The translations under genes and the position numbers were made by a program. DNA of 64,000 nucleotides from Berberis thunbergii. Lineage: Eukaryota; Streptophyta; Magnoliopsida; Ranunculales; Berberidaceae. The stretch is taken from NCBI GenBank assembly GCA_003290165.1, contig QNQO01000223.1, positions 62,001 to 126,000 of the forward strand. The letters run 5' to 3'. Shown here piece by piece: positions 20,446 to 35,996 of the stretch; the stretch's first letter is position 1, and each line of letters opens with the position of its first letter. The notes beneath the pieces were generated by a model. That model did not search any database. It was not told the DNA's origin and saw nothing but the letters and a program-made list of their open reading frames with translations.

Positions 20446-23400
20446 CCCGTTTTTAGTAAAAGTAATCCCGTCAACAAACTTAAATGAAGGACAGGTAAAT
20501 ATGTATTGAATGAGTGGGTTGATTAAAGCCAATAGGAAGAAATAATATCATCTACCACATGTGTAAGCATTTGAAATTGCAGTGAAAATTATACTCTAAA
20601 TATTAATGTTGGCTTGAATAGTTTATAAAATTTTGACAATTCACACGTCACAAACTTTTAATCTAAAATTTGTTAACAAACTCATACTCAAGTTAACCAG
20701 TTACTAATGCATGTCAGTAACAGTTTTGAAAAAGAAAATATGCATATACAGGATAAGAGTATAAAACGTAGTTTGAAAGTCGAAATGGAGATGAAAAATT
20801 AGGCAAAATGTGTGATGAAGCATGTAATAAATCCCAGTATTAGCCCAAAAACCATTATGGCTTAATAAACATATTGGATTATTGTGAAATAAGAAATTCA
20901 CGCTAAACAATTAACTAACTAACATATTTGATGCCCATAGATCTTCCATAAGCCACGTATAGATGACTTGTTATAGGTTACTAACGTGACCTTGTAAGAA
21001 AGCAATGCAATCTCTCGAAATATTTTCTATTTTGAACTTACCGAAATCTCTTTTGAAATTTAAAATATGTAAAAATTTTCTTGAGAAAGGAATAAATATT
21101 TTAATCTTCCTATATTTTAACATGCAACAAGATTATTTTAGCATCAATAGTTTGTTATGTAAATGATTCTTATGCAATATGTAGTCCGTATGATACTACG
21201 AATCATGTGAGACATTTTAATTAGTATTTAAAAATTTAAAATGTATAACTTATATTGTTAAATGAGAAATCACAATCAGAGTTTTTACATTTTTCGACCT
21301 AAAACGAAATATATAAGGAAACCAAAATTAAGTTGGAAAAAAGAAATCACAATCCTTGCTTGTAAGTAGCTATATATTGTATCCAAAAGAATGGTTATAA
21401 TTATGCTGATTAATTACTCAATTCTAGTTAAAGTGGCTTATTAAATTAGTTCTTACCATTTGCCACGTACGTCCCAAATCTTCAGAAAGTTTGTTAGTTA
21501 TTTGAACTAACCCGATCATTGACGAGTTTTTTAACCCTAAATGAATTAGCCTAGCAAGATATGATTTGATTTTTATTCTTTTTTGTTTTCTATAAAGCAA
21601 ATTAGTAACGTGCCTTTAAATAAAAATAAAAATAAAATTAAAATTAAAGGCAGTGCCATTGTTGAAACTTCACACCTCACAAACTTTTAATCTAAACATT
21701 TTTTAACAAACTCATGTTTAAGTCGAGTACCTATGCGTTGACATACATATGTATAGAGAATATACTTATAAAATTTAATTTAAAAGTTGGAAATGAAGAT
21801 GAATTTTTTTTTTAATATTTCCATACTGAAGTGTGTAACAAATAATACTACCGGTCTAAAAAAACCATTATTAATCTTGTAAATGGGATACTTGCACAGC
21901 TAGTTGACTAGTGGCAAATGGTATCACTAGTCCATGGTTCGAACTTTGGCAGAGGCATTTGTATTGGGAAGGTCAAGGAAAAAAAATGGTCACTCTTCAC
22001 CGTATCTAAATTCCAATGAAATAAGTCCACATTCAACAATGCTATACAAATTTCGAGATAATTTAGATGCCCATGAACTCCTAAACATCCTATAGTTTTA
22101 ATCTTACATTCTTCTCATTATTTCGACAAAATTTCATCGTTTTTTTCCCTTTGTTTCACAATATCTGTTGAAAGAAATTTGAGCGTAAAATTTCTTAATC
22201 AAGCATATTGTCCCACATGGTTATCACTTATTCTAGGAAATGGCACAAATTTATGGTTTAGGAAACGTTATGTGCCGACATGGTATAATCCTTAATTTAG
22301 AACATAAGATTTGTAGTGATAATGTATATAGATTTCATTATTAGAAAATCTTTTCATATAAAATCATTAGTTGTATGTTTGCATTGATGGTAATGGATAG
22401 ACTTCATGAATGTAAAATCCTTTGGTAAAGATTTTTTGGCATTAATGGATAAAGATTTGTGGATGGATAAAGATTTTGGCTGGTATATGGCTAAGAGCAC
22501 ATCATCCTATCCTCTATAAATTCCTAACAAATTCTATAAATTCATTGTTCTCATGACACAATTGCAGTGTCATTTCACTTTTTATATCTTTGTTGCCTGT
22601 TTGTAATTTTCTTGGGCTGAATGTGAACTTTCAATTTCACAAAGGTCTAAAGTCATAGCATGCAGCAACAAAAAGTGAAGTCAGAAATAACAATTTGTTG
22701 TAAAAACCAAGTTTTTGAGGATTGCATTTGAATCAAACGACTTGTTGAAATCGTTTCATAAAGCAAATATGATGGTACTTGGAGAAAGAATACTGGGATT
22801 GCATCTAGTTCAAAAGTGTTACTCATCACAGTAACCCCTGCAACTTTGTTGGTCACTTTTTATGTTTGCTTTGTGGAACGATTTTAATAAGTCGTTAATC
22901 ATGCCATCTGACACATTCCTTTCGAAGCATCATACTTGGTGATTTTTGGCCAACCTTGTGGAGCAACAACAATGGGTGAGAGACTTGATTCCTTTTTAGG
23001 ATGTATGGTGACGCATTTTGATATGAAGAAACTGTTGAACTTTTCAAATATTATCAAATATTGTCCCTTACTAACCCCTTCCATGTAACTTGCAATCGTT
23101 TCTAGGTTACAAAGAAATGAGTGTGTCTGGAGGCATGATGAAAGATTTCAGGAGGTCATTAATCATGGCTCCTAATACATTCCTTTCAAAGCAACATATC
23201 CTTGGCGATTCTGAATCAACCTTGTGGAGTAACAACTACAACGATGGAGGAAATCAATTCTTATCCAGGAAAGTGACGCAATTTGATATAATATAACTAT
23301 TGAGCTTGTCACAAAAATTATCAAATATTTTCCTCAAAAATCCCTTCCATGTAAACTTGCATTCTTTTTAGGTTACTTAGAATTGAATGTGTCTAGAGGC

Positions 23401-24397
23401 ATGATAAAAATTTCAAGAGGTCATTAATCACGCCACCCGGCATACTCCTCTGAGCAATATATACTTGGTGAGTTTTTGCAAACCTTGTGAGACAACAACA
23501 ACTACATTGGAGGGACTTGAGTTCTATATATGCAGTATGGGGTCGAGTTACATAGCACTGAAGATGATGGCTTAACATGACTAATTCTACCTAAATTAAT
23601 TTGTCGATTCTTTTTGTTGACTCACTTTTGATATGAAGAATTTGTTGATCTCGTATCAATTTTTTGCGAAGTTGAAATTGTCATCATTAATCAATAGAAA
23701 AAAATATTAGTTTACAAACATCTTTGAACAAATTGTAACTTCATTTTTTTTTTTTTTGGAAGCCAAGTGTGCAGTTGGTGGGCATAGAACCCAAGACGGA
23801 GAATTAAACCACCACAACCTTAACCATCGATCCAGGCAACCATTCACAATTGTACCTTCATTGATATAGTTCTATTAGCACTTACATGTAGAAGTTAATT
23901 AAACTACTCCCATTTATGAAAAAAAAATCAATCTCTTAATTAAACATCTAAGCATGCTTTTTATATATTTCACAAACCCTTGTAGAAGAGATTGAGATTC
24001 TTAACCTTAATTTATAGATTTAGAATCTTTTGGTAGCAACCTTAACGTTGACAAAGATAACATTACATGTTAATTTTGTCAATTTGAATTTCTCCCACTC
24101 ATGTCTTTTAGCTCAAAATCTTCTTCTTTGAGGAGATTTTGAGTTGCAAACATAAAAGAGTTTTATTTAACATTTAATTTTATGAAGATGGTTTATTCAA
24201 GTTTCATCTCCTCATTCTGACAAATGATTAAGGGCATGATGTATCTAAATTATTTATAATTAAACTTCTTTAAATCTGGATTATAGTAAATAGAAAACGA
24301 AAAAGAAAACTCACATGGCAAACCAGTTTTCATTAAAATATTTTTCATTAATTGGTGGTATTCAGACTGTGATACCTAATTTGATTTAAATTGGGCA
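20446..24397 (+). repeat. Array unit U3
   Basis: Full-length unit with all blocks and the SINE (23746). The TATA-like block is near 22512 and the AAAAACCAAG block at 22702. No gene seen. Confidence 0.88.
23746..23847 (-). mobile_element. tRNA-derived SINE in U3
   Basis: Target duplicates at 23731-23745 (one mismatch) and 23848-23862. The B-box here reads GGTTCTATGCC, one change from the other copies. Confidence 0.78.
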
Positions 24398-27300
24398 CCC
24401 ATTTTAGTAAAAGTCATCCCGTCGACAAACTTAAATGAAGGACAAGTAAATATATATTGATTGAGTGGGTTGATTAAAGCTAATAGGAAGAAATAATATC
24501 ATCTACCACATGTGTCAGCATTTGAAATTGCAGTGAAAATTATACTCTAAATATTAGTGCTGGCTTGAATAGTTTATAAAAATTTGACAATTCACACATC
24601 ACAAACTTTTCATCTAAAATTTGTTAACAAACTCATACTCAAGTTAACCAGTTACTAATGCATGTTAATAACATTTTTGAAAAAGAAAATATGCATACGG
24701 GATAAGAGTATAAAACGTAGTTTGAAAGTCGAAATGGAGATGAAAAATTAGGCAAAATGTGTGATGAAGCATGTAATAAATCCCAGTATTAGCCCAAAAA
24801 CCATTATGGCTTTATAAACATATTGGATTATTGTGAAATAAGAAATCCACGCTAAACAATTAACTAACTAACATATTTGATGCCTATAAATCTTCCATAA
24901 GCCACGAATAGATGACAGTTTATAGGTTACTAACGTGACCTTGTAAGAAAGCAATGCGATCTCTCGAAATATTTTCTATTTTGAACTTACCGAAATCTCT
25001 TTTGAAATTCAAAATATGTCAAAATTTTCTTGAGAAAGGAATAAATATTTTAATCCTCCTATATTTTAACATGCAACAAGATTATTTTAGCATCAAAAGT
25101 TTGTATGTAAATGATTCTTATGCAATATGTAGTCCGTATGATACTACGAATCATGTGAGACATTTTATTTAGTATTTAAGAATTTAAAATGTATAACTTA
25201 TATTGTTAAATGTGAAATCACAATCAGAGTTTTTACATTTTTCGACACAAAACGAAATATATAAGGAGACCAAAATTAAGTTGGAAAAAAGAAATCACAA
25301 TCCTTGCTTGTAAGTAGCTATATATTGTTTCCAAAAGAATGGTTATAATTATGCTGATTAATTACCCAATTCTAGTTAAAGTGGCTTGTTAAATTAGTTC
25401 TTACCATTTACTACGTACGTCCCAAATCTTCAGAAAGTTTGATAGTTATTTGAACTAACCCGATCATTGACGAGTTTTTTAACCCTAAATGAATTAGCCT
25501 AGCAAGATATGATTTAATTTTTTTACTTCTTTTTTTTCTATAAAGCAAACTAACAACGTGACTTTAAATAAAAATAAAAATAAAATTAAAGGCAGTGCCA
25601 TTGTTGAAACTTCACACCTCACAAACTTTTAATCTAAACATTTTTTTAACAAACTCATGTTTAAGTCTAGTACCTATGCGTTGACATACATATGTATAGA
25701 GAATATACTTATAAAATTTAATTTAAAAGTTGGAAATGAAGATGAATTGAACTTTTTTTTTTAATATTTGCAAACTGAAGTGTGTAACAAATATTAATAC
25801 GGGTCTAAAAAACCATTATTAATCCTATAAATGGGATACTTGCTCAGCTGGTTGACTAGTGGCAAATGGTATCACTAGTCCATGGTTTGAACTTTGGCAG
25901 AGGCATTCATGTTGGGATGGTCGAAGAAAAAAATGGTCACTCTTCACCTTATCGAAATTCCAATGAAATAAGTCCACATTCAACGATGCTATACAAATTT
26001 CGAGATAATTGAGATGCCCATGAACTCCTAAACATCCTATAGTTTTAATCTTACATTCTTATCATTATTTTGACAAAATTTCGTGGTTTTTTTTCCCTTA
26101 GTTTCACAATATCTGTTGAAAGAAATTTGAGCATAAAATTTCTTAATCAGGCATATTGCCCCACATGGTTATCACTTATTCTATGAAATGACACAAATTT
26201 ATGGTTTAGGAAACGTTATGTGCCGATATGGTATAATCCTTAATTTAGAACATACGATTTTTAGTGATAATGTATATAGATTTCGTTATTAGAAAATCTT
26301 TTCATATAAAATTATGAGTTGTATGTTTGCATTGACGGTAATGGATAGACTTCATGAATGTAAAATCCTTTGGTAAAGATTTTTTGGCATTAATGGATAA
26401 AGATTTGTGGATGGATAAAGATTATGGCTGGTATATGGCTAACAGCTCATCATCCTTTCCTCTATAAATTCCTAACAAATTCTATAAATTCATTGTTCTC
26501 AAGACACAATTGCAGTGTCATTTCACTTTTTATATCTTTGTTGCCTGTCTGTAATTTTCTTGGGCTGAATGTGAACTTTAAATTTCACAAAGGTCTAAAG
26601 TCATTGCATGCATCAACAAAAGGTGAAGTCAGAAATAACAATTTGTTGTAAAAACCAAGTTTTTGAGGATTGCATTTGAATCAAACGACTTGTTGAAATC
26701 GTTCCATAAAGCAAATATGATGGTACTTGGAGAAAGAATACTAGGATTGCATCTAGTTCAAAAGTGTTACTCTTCACGGTAACCCCTGCAACTTTGTTTG
26801 TCACTTTTTATGTTTGCTTTGTGGAACGATTTTAATAAGTCGTTAATCATGCCATCTGACACATTCCTTTCGAAGCATCATGCTTGGTGATTTTTGGCCA
26901 ACCTTGTGGAGCAACAACAAAGGGGGAGGGAATTGATTCCTTTTCAGGATGTATGGTGACGTATTTTGATATGAAGAAACTGTTGAACTTGTTAATCAAA
27001 TATTGTCCCTTACTAACCCCTTCCATGTAACTTGCAATCATTTCTAGGTTACAAAGAAATGAGTGTGTCTGGAGGCATGATGAAAGATTTCAGGAAGGTC
27101 ATTAATCATGGCTCCTAATACATTCCTTTCGAAGCAACATATCCTTGGCGATTCTGAATCAACCTTGTGGAGTAACAACTACAACGATGGAGAAAATCGA
27201 TTCCTATCCAGAATGGTGACGCAATTTGATTTAATGTAACTGTTGAGCGTGTTACAAAAATTATCAAATATTGTCCTCAATAACCCCTTCCATGTAAACT

Positions 27301-28351
27301 TGCAATCTTTTTAGGTTACTTAGAATTGAATGTGTCTAGAGGCATGATAAAATTTCAAGAGGTCATTAATCAAGCCACCCGACATACTCTTCTAAGCAAT
27401 AAATACTTGGTGAGTTTTTGCAAACCTTGTGAGGCAACAACAACAACATTGGAGGGACTTGAGTCTTATATATGCAGTATGGGGTTGAGTCACATAGCAC
27501 TGAAGATGATAGATTATCAAGGCTAATTCTACCTAAATTAATTTGTCGATTCTTTTTGTTGACTCACTTTTCATATGAAGAATTTGTTGATCTCGTATCA
27601 ATTTTTTGTCGAAGTTGAAATTGTCATCATTAATCAAATAGAAAAAAATATTAGTTTACAAACATCTTTGAACAAATTGTACCTTCATTTTTTTATTTTT
27701 TTATTTTGTAAGCCAAGCTTGCCGTTGGTGGGTATAGAACACAAGACGGAGAATTAAACCACCACTGCCTTAACCATACATCCAGGCTTCCATTCGCAAT
27801 TGTACCTTCATTGATATAGTTCTATTAGCATTTACATGTAGAAGTTAATTAAACTATTCCCATTTATGAAAAAAAAAAAAAATCAGCCTCTTAATTAAAC
27901 ATCTAAGCATGCTTTTTATATATTTCACAAACCCTTGTAGAAGAGATTGAGATTCTTAACCTTAATTTATAGATTTAGAATGTTTTGGTAGCCACCTTAA
28001 CGTCGACAAATATAACATTACATGTTAATTATTTCAATTTGAATTTCTTCCACTCATGTCTTTTAGCTCAAAATATTCTTCTTTGAGGAGATTTTGAGTT
28101 GCAAACATAAAAGAGTTGTATTTAACATTTAATTTTATGAAGATGGTTTATTCGAGTTTCATCTCCTCATTCTGACAAGTGATTAAGGGCATGATGTCTC
28201 TAAATTATTCATAATTAAACTTCTTTAAATCTTGATTTGAGTAAATAGAAAACGAAAAAGAAACTCACATGGCAAACTAATTTTAGTTAAAATATTTTTC
28301 ATTAATTGGTGGTATTCAGATTGTGATACCTAATTTGATTTAAATTAGGCA
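24398..28351 (+). repeat. Array unit U4
   Basis: Full-length unit with the SINE (27690). It is close to U3 over most of its length. No gene seen. Confidence 0.88.
27690..27797 (-). mobile_element. tRNA-derived SINE in U4
   Basis: Target duplicates AATTGTACCTTCATT at 27675-27689 and 27798-27812. Confidence 0.8.
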
Positions 28352-31300
28352 CCCGTTTTAGTAAAAGCAATCCCATCGACAAACTTAAATGAAGGACAGG
28401 TAAATATATATTGAATGAGTGGGTTGATTAAAGCCAATAGGAAAGAAATAATATCATCAACCACATGTGTAAGCATTTGAAATTGCAGTGGAAATTATAC
28501 TCTAAATATTAGTGTTGGCTTGAACAGTTTATAAAAATTTGACAATTCACACATCACAAACTTTTAATCTAAAATTTGTTAACAAACTCATACTCAAGTT
28601 AACCAGATACTAATGCATGCCAGTAACAGTTTTGAAAAAGAAAATATGCATACGGGATAAGAGTATAAAACGTAGTTTGAAAGTCGAAATGGAGATGAAA
28701 AATTAGGCAAAATGTGTGATGAAGAATGTAATAAATCCCAGTATTAGCCCAAAAACCATTATGGCTTAATAAACATATTTGGATTATTGTGAAATAATAA
28801 ATCCACGCTAAACAATTAACTAACTAACATATTTGATGCCTATAAATCCTAACCATCCATAAGCCACGTATAGATGACAGGTTATAGGTTACTAACGTGA
28901 CCTTGTAAGAAAGCAATGCGATCTCTCGAAATATTTTCTAATTTGAAGTTACCGAAATCTCTTTTGAAATTCAAAATATGTCAAAATTTTCTTGAGAAAG
29001 GAATAAATATTTTAATCCTCCTATATTTTAACATGCAACAAGATTATTTTAGAATCAACAGTTTGTAATGTAAATGATTTTTATGGAATATGTAGTCCGT
29101 ATGATACTACGAATCACGTGAGACATTTTATTTAGTATTTAAGAATTTAAAATGTATGACTTATATTGTTAAATGTCAAACCACAATTAGGGTTTTTACA
29201 TTTTTTGACACAAAATGAAATATATAAGGAGACCAAAATTAAGTTGGAAAAAAGAAATCACAATCCTTGCTTGTAAGTAGCTATATATTATATCCAAAAG
29301 AATGGTTATAATTATGTTGATTAATTACCCAATTCTAGTTAAAGTGGCTTGTTAAATTAGTTCTTACCATTTACTACGTACGTCCCAAATCTTCAGAAAG
29401 TTTGATAGTTATTTGAACTAACCCGATCATTGACGAGTTTTTTAACCCTAAATGAATTAGCCTAGCAAGATATGATTTAATTTTTTTTACTTCTTTTTTT
29501 TCTATAAAGAAAACTAACAACGTGCCTTTAAATAAAAATAAAAATAAAATTAAAGGCAGTGCCATTGTTGAAACTTCACACCTCACAAACTTTTAATCTA
29601 AACATTTTTTAACAAACTCATGTTTAAGTCTAGTACCTATGCGTTGACATACATATGTATAGAGAATATACTTATAAAATTTAATTTAAAAGTTGGAAAT
29701 GAAGATGAATGAAATTTTCTTTTAATATTTGCATACTGAAGTGTGTAACAAATAATAATACCGGTCTAAAAAAACCATTATTAATCTTGTAAATGGGATA
29801 CTTGCTCAGCTAGTTGACTAGTGGCAAATGGTATCACTAGTCCATGGTTTGAACTTTGGCAGAGGCATTTGTGTTGGGATGGTCGAGGAAAAAAATGGTC
29901 ACTCTTCACCTTATCGAAATTCCAATGAAATAAGTCCACATTCAACGATGCTATACAAATTTCGAGATAATTGAGATGCCCATGAACTCCTAAACATCCT
30001 ATAGTTTTAATCTTACATTCTTATCATTATTTTGACAAAATTTCGTGGTTTTTCTTCCCTTATTTTCACAATATCTGTTGAAAGAAATTTGAGCGTAAAA
30101 TTTCTTAATCATGCATATTGCCCCACATGGTTATCACTTATTCTAGGAAATGACACAAATTTATGGTTTAGGAAACGTTATGTGCCGATATGGTATAATC
30201 CTTAATTTAGAACATACGATTTTAGTGATAATGTATATAGATTTCATTATTAGAAAATCTTTTCATATAAAATTATGAGTTGTATGTTTGCATTGGTGGT
30301 AATGGATTGACTTCATGAATGTAAAATCCTTTGGTAAAGATTTTTTGGCATTAATGCATAAAGATTTGTGGGTGGATAGAGATTATGGCTGGTATATGGC
30401 TAACAGCTCATCATCCTTTCGTCTATAAATTCCTATCAAATTCTATAAATTTATTGTTCTCAAGACACAATTGCAGTGTCATTTCACTTTTTATATCTTT
30501 GTTGCCACTCTGTGATTTTCTTGGGCTGAATGTGAACTTTCAATTTCACAAAGGTCTAAAGACATAGCATGCATCAACAAAAGGTGAAGTCTGAAATAAC
30601 AATTTGTTGTAAAAACCAAGTTTTTGAGGATTGCATTTGAATCAAACGACTTGTTGAAATCGTTCCATAAAGCAAATATGATGGTACTTGGAGAAAGAAT
30701 ACTAGGATTGCATCTAGTTCAAAAGTGTTACTCTTCACGGTAACCCCTGCAACTCTGTTTGTCACCTTTTATGTTTGCTTTGTGGAACGATTTTAATAAG
30801 TCGTTAATCATGCCATCTGACACATTCCTTTCGAAGCATCATGCTTGGTGATTTTTGGCCAACCTTGTGGAGCAACAACAAAGGGGGAGGGAATTGATTC
30901 CTTTTCAGGATGTATGGTGACGTATTTTGATATGAAGAAACTGTTAAACTTGTTCAAATATTGTCCCTTACTAACCCCTTCCATGTAACTTGCAATCATT
31001 TCTAGGTTACAAAGAAATGAGTGTGTCTGGAGGCATGATGAAAGATTTCAGAAGGTCATTAATCATGCCTCCTAATACATTCCTTTCGAAGCAACATATC
31101 CTTGGCGATTCTGAATCAACCTTGTGGAGTAACAACTACAACGACGGAGAAAATCGATTCCTATCCAGAATGGTGACGCAGTTTGATTTAATGTAACTGT
31201 TGAGCGTGTTACAAAAATTATCAAATATTGTCCTCAATAACCCCTTCCATGTAAACTTGCAATCTTTTTAGGATACTTAGAATTGAATGTGTCTAGAGGC

Positions 31301-32183
31301 ATGATGAAAATTTCAAGAGCTCATTAATCAAGCCACCCGACATACTCTTCTAAGCAATAAATACTTGGTGAGTTTTTGCAAACCTTGTGAGGCAACAACA
31401 ACAACATTGGAGGGACTTGAGTCTTATATATGCAGTATGGGGTTGAGTCACATAGCACTGAAGATGATAGATTATCAAGGCTAATTCTACCTAAATTAAT
31501 TTGTCGATTCTTTTTATTGACTCACTTTTCATATGAAGAATTTGTTGATCTCGTATCATTTTTTTGTCGAAGTTGAAATTGTCATCATTAATCAAATAGA
31601 AAAAAATATATTAGTTTACAAACATCTTTGATCAAATTGTACCTTCATTGATATAGTTCTATTAGCATTTACATGTAGAAGTTAATTAAACAACTCCCAT
31701 TTATGAAAAAAACAATCAATCTCTTAATTAAACATTTAAGTATTCTTTTTATATAATTCACAAACCCTTGTAGAAGAGATTGAGATTCTTAACCTTAATT
31801 TATAGATTTAAAATCTTTTGGTAGGAACCTTAACGTAGACAAAGATAACATTACATGTTAATTATGTCAATTGAATTTCTCCCACTCATGTCTTTTAGCT
31901 CAAAATCTTCTTCTTTGAGGAGATTTTGAGTTGCAAACATAAAAGAGTTTTATTTAACTATTAATTTTATGAAGATGGTTTATTCGAGTTTCATCTCCTC
32001 ATTCTGACAAGTGATTAAGGGCATGATGTATCTAAATTATTCATAATTAAACTTCTTTAAATCTTGATTTGAGTAAATAGAAAACGAAAAAGAAACTCAC
32101 ATGGCAAACTAATTTTAGTTAAAATATTTTTCATTAATTGGTGGTATTCAGATTGTGATACCTAATTTGATTTAAATTAGGCA
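28352..32183 (+). repeat. Array unit U5
   Basis: Full unit without the SINE; the single target is near 31635. Its first ~700 bp is nearly identical to the start of U6. No gene seen. Confidence 0.88.
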
Positions 32184-35100
32184 CCCGTTTTAGTAAAAGC
32201 AATCCCATCGACAAACTTAAATGAAGGACATGTAAATATATATTGAATGAGTGGGTTGATTAAAGCCAATAGGAAGAAATAATATCATCAACCACATGTG
32301 TAAGCATTTGAAATTGCAGTGGAAAGTATACTCTAAATATTAGTGTTGGCTTGAACAGTTTATAAAATTTTGACAATTCACACATCACAAACTTTTAATC
32401 TAAAACTTGTTAACAAACTCATACTCAAGTTAACCAGATACTAATGCATGCCAGTAACAGTTTTGAAAAAGAAAATATGCATACGGGATAAGAGTATAAA
32501 ACGTAGTTTGAAAGTCGAAATGGAGATGAAAAATTAGGCAAAATGTGTGATGAAGAATGTAATAAATCCCAGTATTAGCCCAAAAACCATTATGGCTTAA
32601 TAAACATATTTGGATTATTGTGAAATAATAAATCCACGCTAAACAATTAACTAACTAACATATTTGATGCCTATAAATCCTAACCATCCATAAGCCACGT
32701 ATAGATGACAGGTTATAGGTTACTAACGTGACCTTGTAAGAAAGCAATGCGATCTCTCGAAATATTTTCTAATTTGAAGTTACCGAAATCTCTTTTGAAA
32801 TTCAAAATATGTCAAAATTTTCTTGAGAAAGGAATAAATATTTTAATCCTCCTATATTTTAACATGCAACAAGATTATTTTAGAATCAACAGTTTGTAAT
32901 GTAAATGATTTTTATGGAATATGTAGTCCGTATGATACTACGAATCACGTGAGACATTTTATTTAGTATTTAAGAATTTAAAATGTATGACTTATATTGT
33001 TAAATGTCAAACCACAATTAGGGTTTTTACATTTTTTGACACAAAATGAAATATAAGGAGACCAAAATTAAGTTGGAAAAAAGAAATCACAATCCTTGCT
33101 TGTAAGTAGCTATATATTGTATCCAAAAGAATGGTTATGATTCTGTCGATTAATTACTCAATTCTAGTTAAAGTGGCTCTTTTAATTAGTTCTTACCATT
33201 TACCACGTACGTCCCAAATCTTCAGAAAGTTTGTTAGTTATTTGAGCTAACCCGATCATTGTCGAGTTTTTTAACCCTAAATGAATTAGCCTAGCAAGAT
33301 ATGATTTGATTTTTTTTCTTTTTTGATTTCTATAAAGCAAACTAACAACGTGCCTTTAAATAAAAAAAATAAAAAAAAAATCAAAATTATAATTAAAATT
33401 AAAGGCAGTGCCATGTTGAAACTTCACACCTCACAAACTTTTAATCTAAACATTTTTTAACAAACTCATGTTTAAGTCGAGTACCTATGTGTCGACATAC
33501 ATACATACATATAGAGAATATACTTATAAAATTTAATTTAAAAGTTGGAAATGAAGATGATTTTTTTTTTAATATTTGCATACTGAAGTGTGTGACAAAT
33601 GATAATCCCGGTCTAAAAACAACCATTATTAATCTTGTGGATGGGACACTTGCTCAGCTAGTTGACAAGTGGCAAATGGTATCACTAGTCCATGGTTTGA
33701 ACTTTGGCAGAGACATTTGTGTTGGGATGGTTAAGGAAAAAAATGGTCAATCTTCACCGTATCTAAATTCAAATGAAATAAGCCACTTTCAACAATGCTA
33801 TACAAATTTCTAGATAATTTAGATGCCCATGAACTCCTAAACATCCTATAGTTTTAATCTTACATTCTTTTCATTATTTCGACAAAATATCTGTTGAAAG
33901 AAATTTGAGTGTAAAATTTCTTAATCAGGCATATTGTCCCACATTGTTATCACTTATTTTTGGAAATGGCACAAATTTATGGTTTAGGAAACGTTATGTG
34001 CCGATATGGTACAATCCTTAATTTAGAACATACGATTTGTAGTGATAATGTATATTGATTTCATTATTAGAAAATCTTTTCATATAAAATTATGAGTTGT
34101 ATGTTTGCATTGGTGGTAATGGATTGACTTCATGAATGTAAAATCCTTTGGTAAAGATTTTTTGGCATTAATGGATAAAGATTTGTGGATGGATAAAGAT
34201 TATGGCTGGTATATGGCTAACAGCTCATCATCCTTTCCTCTATAAATTCCTAACAAATTCTATAAATTCATTGTTCTCAAGACACAATTGCAGTGTCATT
34301 TCACTTTTTATATCTTTGTTGCCACTCTGTGATTTTCTTGGGCTGAATGTGAACTTTCAATTTCACAAAGGTCTAAAGTCATAGCATGCATCAACAAAAG
34401 GTGAAGTCTGAAATAACAATTTGTTGTAAAAACCAAGTTTTTGAGGATTGCATTTGAATCAAACGACTTGTTGAAATCGTTTCCATAAAGCAAATATGAT
34501 GGTACTTGGAGAAAGAATACTGGGATTGCATCTAGTTCAAAAGTGTTACTCATCACAGTAACCCCTGCAACTTTGTTGGTCACTTTTATGTTTGCTTTGT
34601 GGAACGATTTTAATAAGTCGTTAATCATGCCATCTGACACATTCCTTTCGAAGCATCATGCTTGGTGATTTTTGGCCAACCTTGTGGAGCAACAACAAGG
34701 GGGAGGGAATTGATTCCTTTTCAGGATGTATGGTGACGTATTTTGATATGAAGAAACTGTTAAACTTGTTCAAATATATTGTCCCTTACTAACCCCTTCC
34801 ATGTAACTTGCAATCATTTCTAGGTTACAAAGAAATGAGTGTGTCTGGAGGCATGATGAAAGATTTCAGGAGGTCATTAATCATGCCTCCTAATACATTC
34901 CTTTCGAAGCAACATATCCTTGGCGATTCTGAATCAACCTTGTGGAGTAACAACTACAACGATGGAGGAAATCGATTCTATCCAGGAATGGTGACGCAAT
35001 TTGATTTAATGTAACTGTTGAGCGTGTTACAAAAATTATCAAATATTGTCCTCAATAACCCCTTCCATGTAAACTTGCAATCTTTTTAGGTTACTTAGAA

Positions 35101-35996
35101 TTGAATGTGTCTAGAGGCATGATAAAAATTTCAAGAGCTCATTAATCAAGCCACCCGACATACTCTTCTAAGCAATAAATACTTGGTGAGTTTTTGCAAA
35201 CCTTGTGAGGCAACAACACAACATTGGAGGGACTTGAGTCTTATATATGCAGTATGGGGTTGAGTCACATAGCACTGAAGATGATAGATTATCAAGGCTA
35301 ATTCTACCTAAATTAATTTGTCGATTCTTTTTATTGACTCACTTTTCATATGAAGAATTTGTTGATCTCGTATCATTTTTTGTCGAAGTTGAAATTGTCA
35401 TCATTAATCAAATAGAAAAAAATATATTAGTTTACAAACATCTTTGATCAAATTGTACCTTCATTGATATAGTTCTATTAGCATTTACATGTAGAAGTTA
35501 ATTAAACAACTCCCATTTATGAAAAAAAAATCAATCTCTTAATTAAACATCTAAGCATGCTTTTTATATATTCACAAACCCTTGTAGAAGAGATTGCGAT
35601 TCTTAACCTTAATTTATAGATTTAGAATCTTTTGGTAGCAACCTTAACATTGACAAAGATAACATTACATGTTAATTTTGTCAATTGAATTTCTCCCACT
35701 CATGTCTTTGAGCTCAAAATCTTCTTCTTTGAGGAGATTTTGAGTTGCAAACATAAAAGAGTTTTATTTAACATTTAATTTTATGAAGATGGTTTATTCG
35801 AGTTTCATCTCCTCATTCTGACAAGTGATTAAGGGCATGATGTATCTAATTATTTATAATTAAACTTCTTTAAATCTGGATTTAGTAAATAGAAAACGAA
35901 AAAGAAAACTCACATGGCAAACCAGTTTTAATTAAAATATTTTTCATTAATTGGTGGTATTCAGATTGTGATACCTAATTTGATTTAAATTGGGCA
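32184..35996 (+). repeat. Array unit U6
   Basis: No SINE. Near 33890 about 35-40 bp are missing between GACAAAAT and ATCTGTTGAAAG, a deletion shared with U7 and U8 only. Confidence 0.88.

Noticed and set aside
33441..33813. 108-codon plus-strand frame in U6
   Set aside because: Not kept open in other units, which carry indels in the same stretch; no domain.
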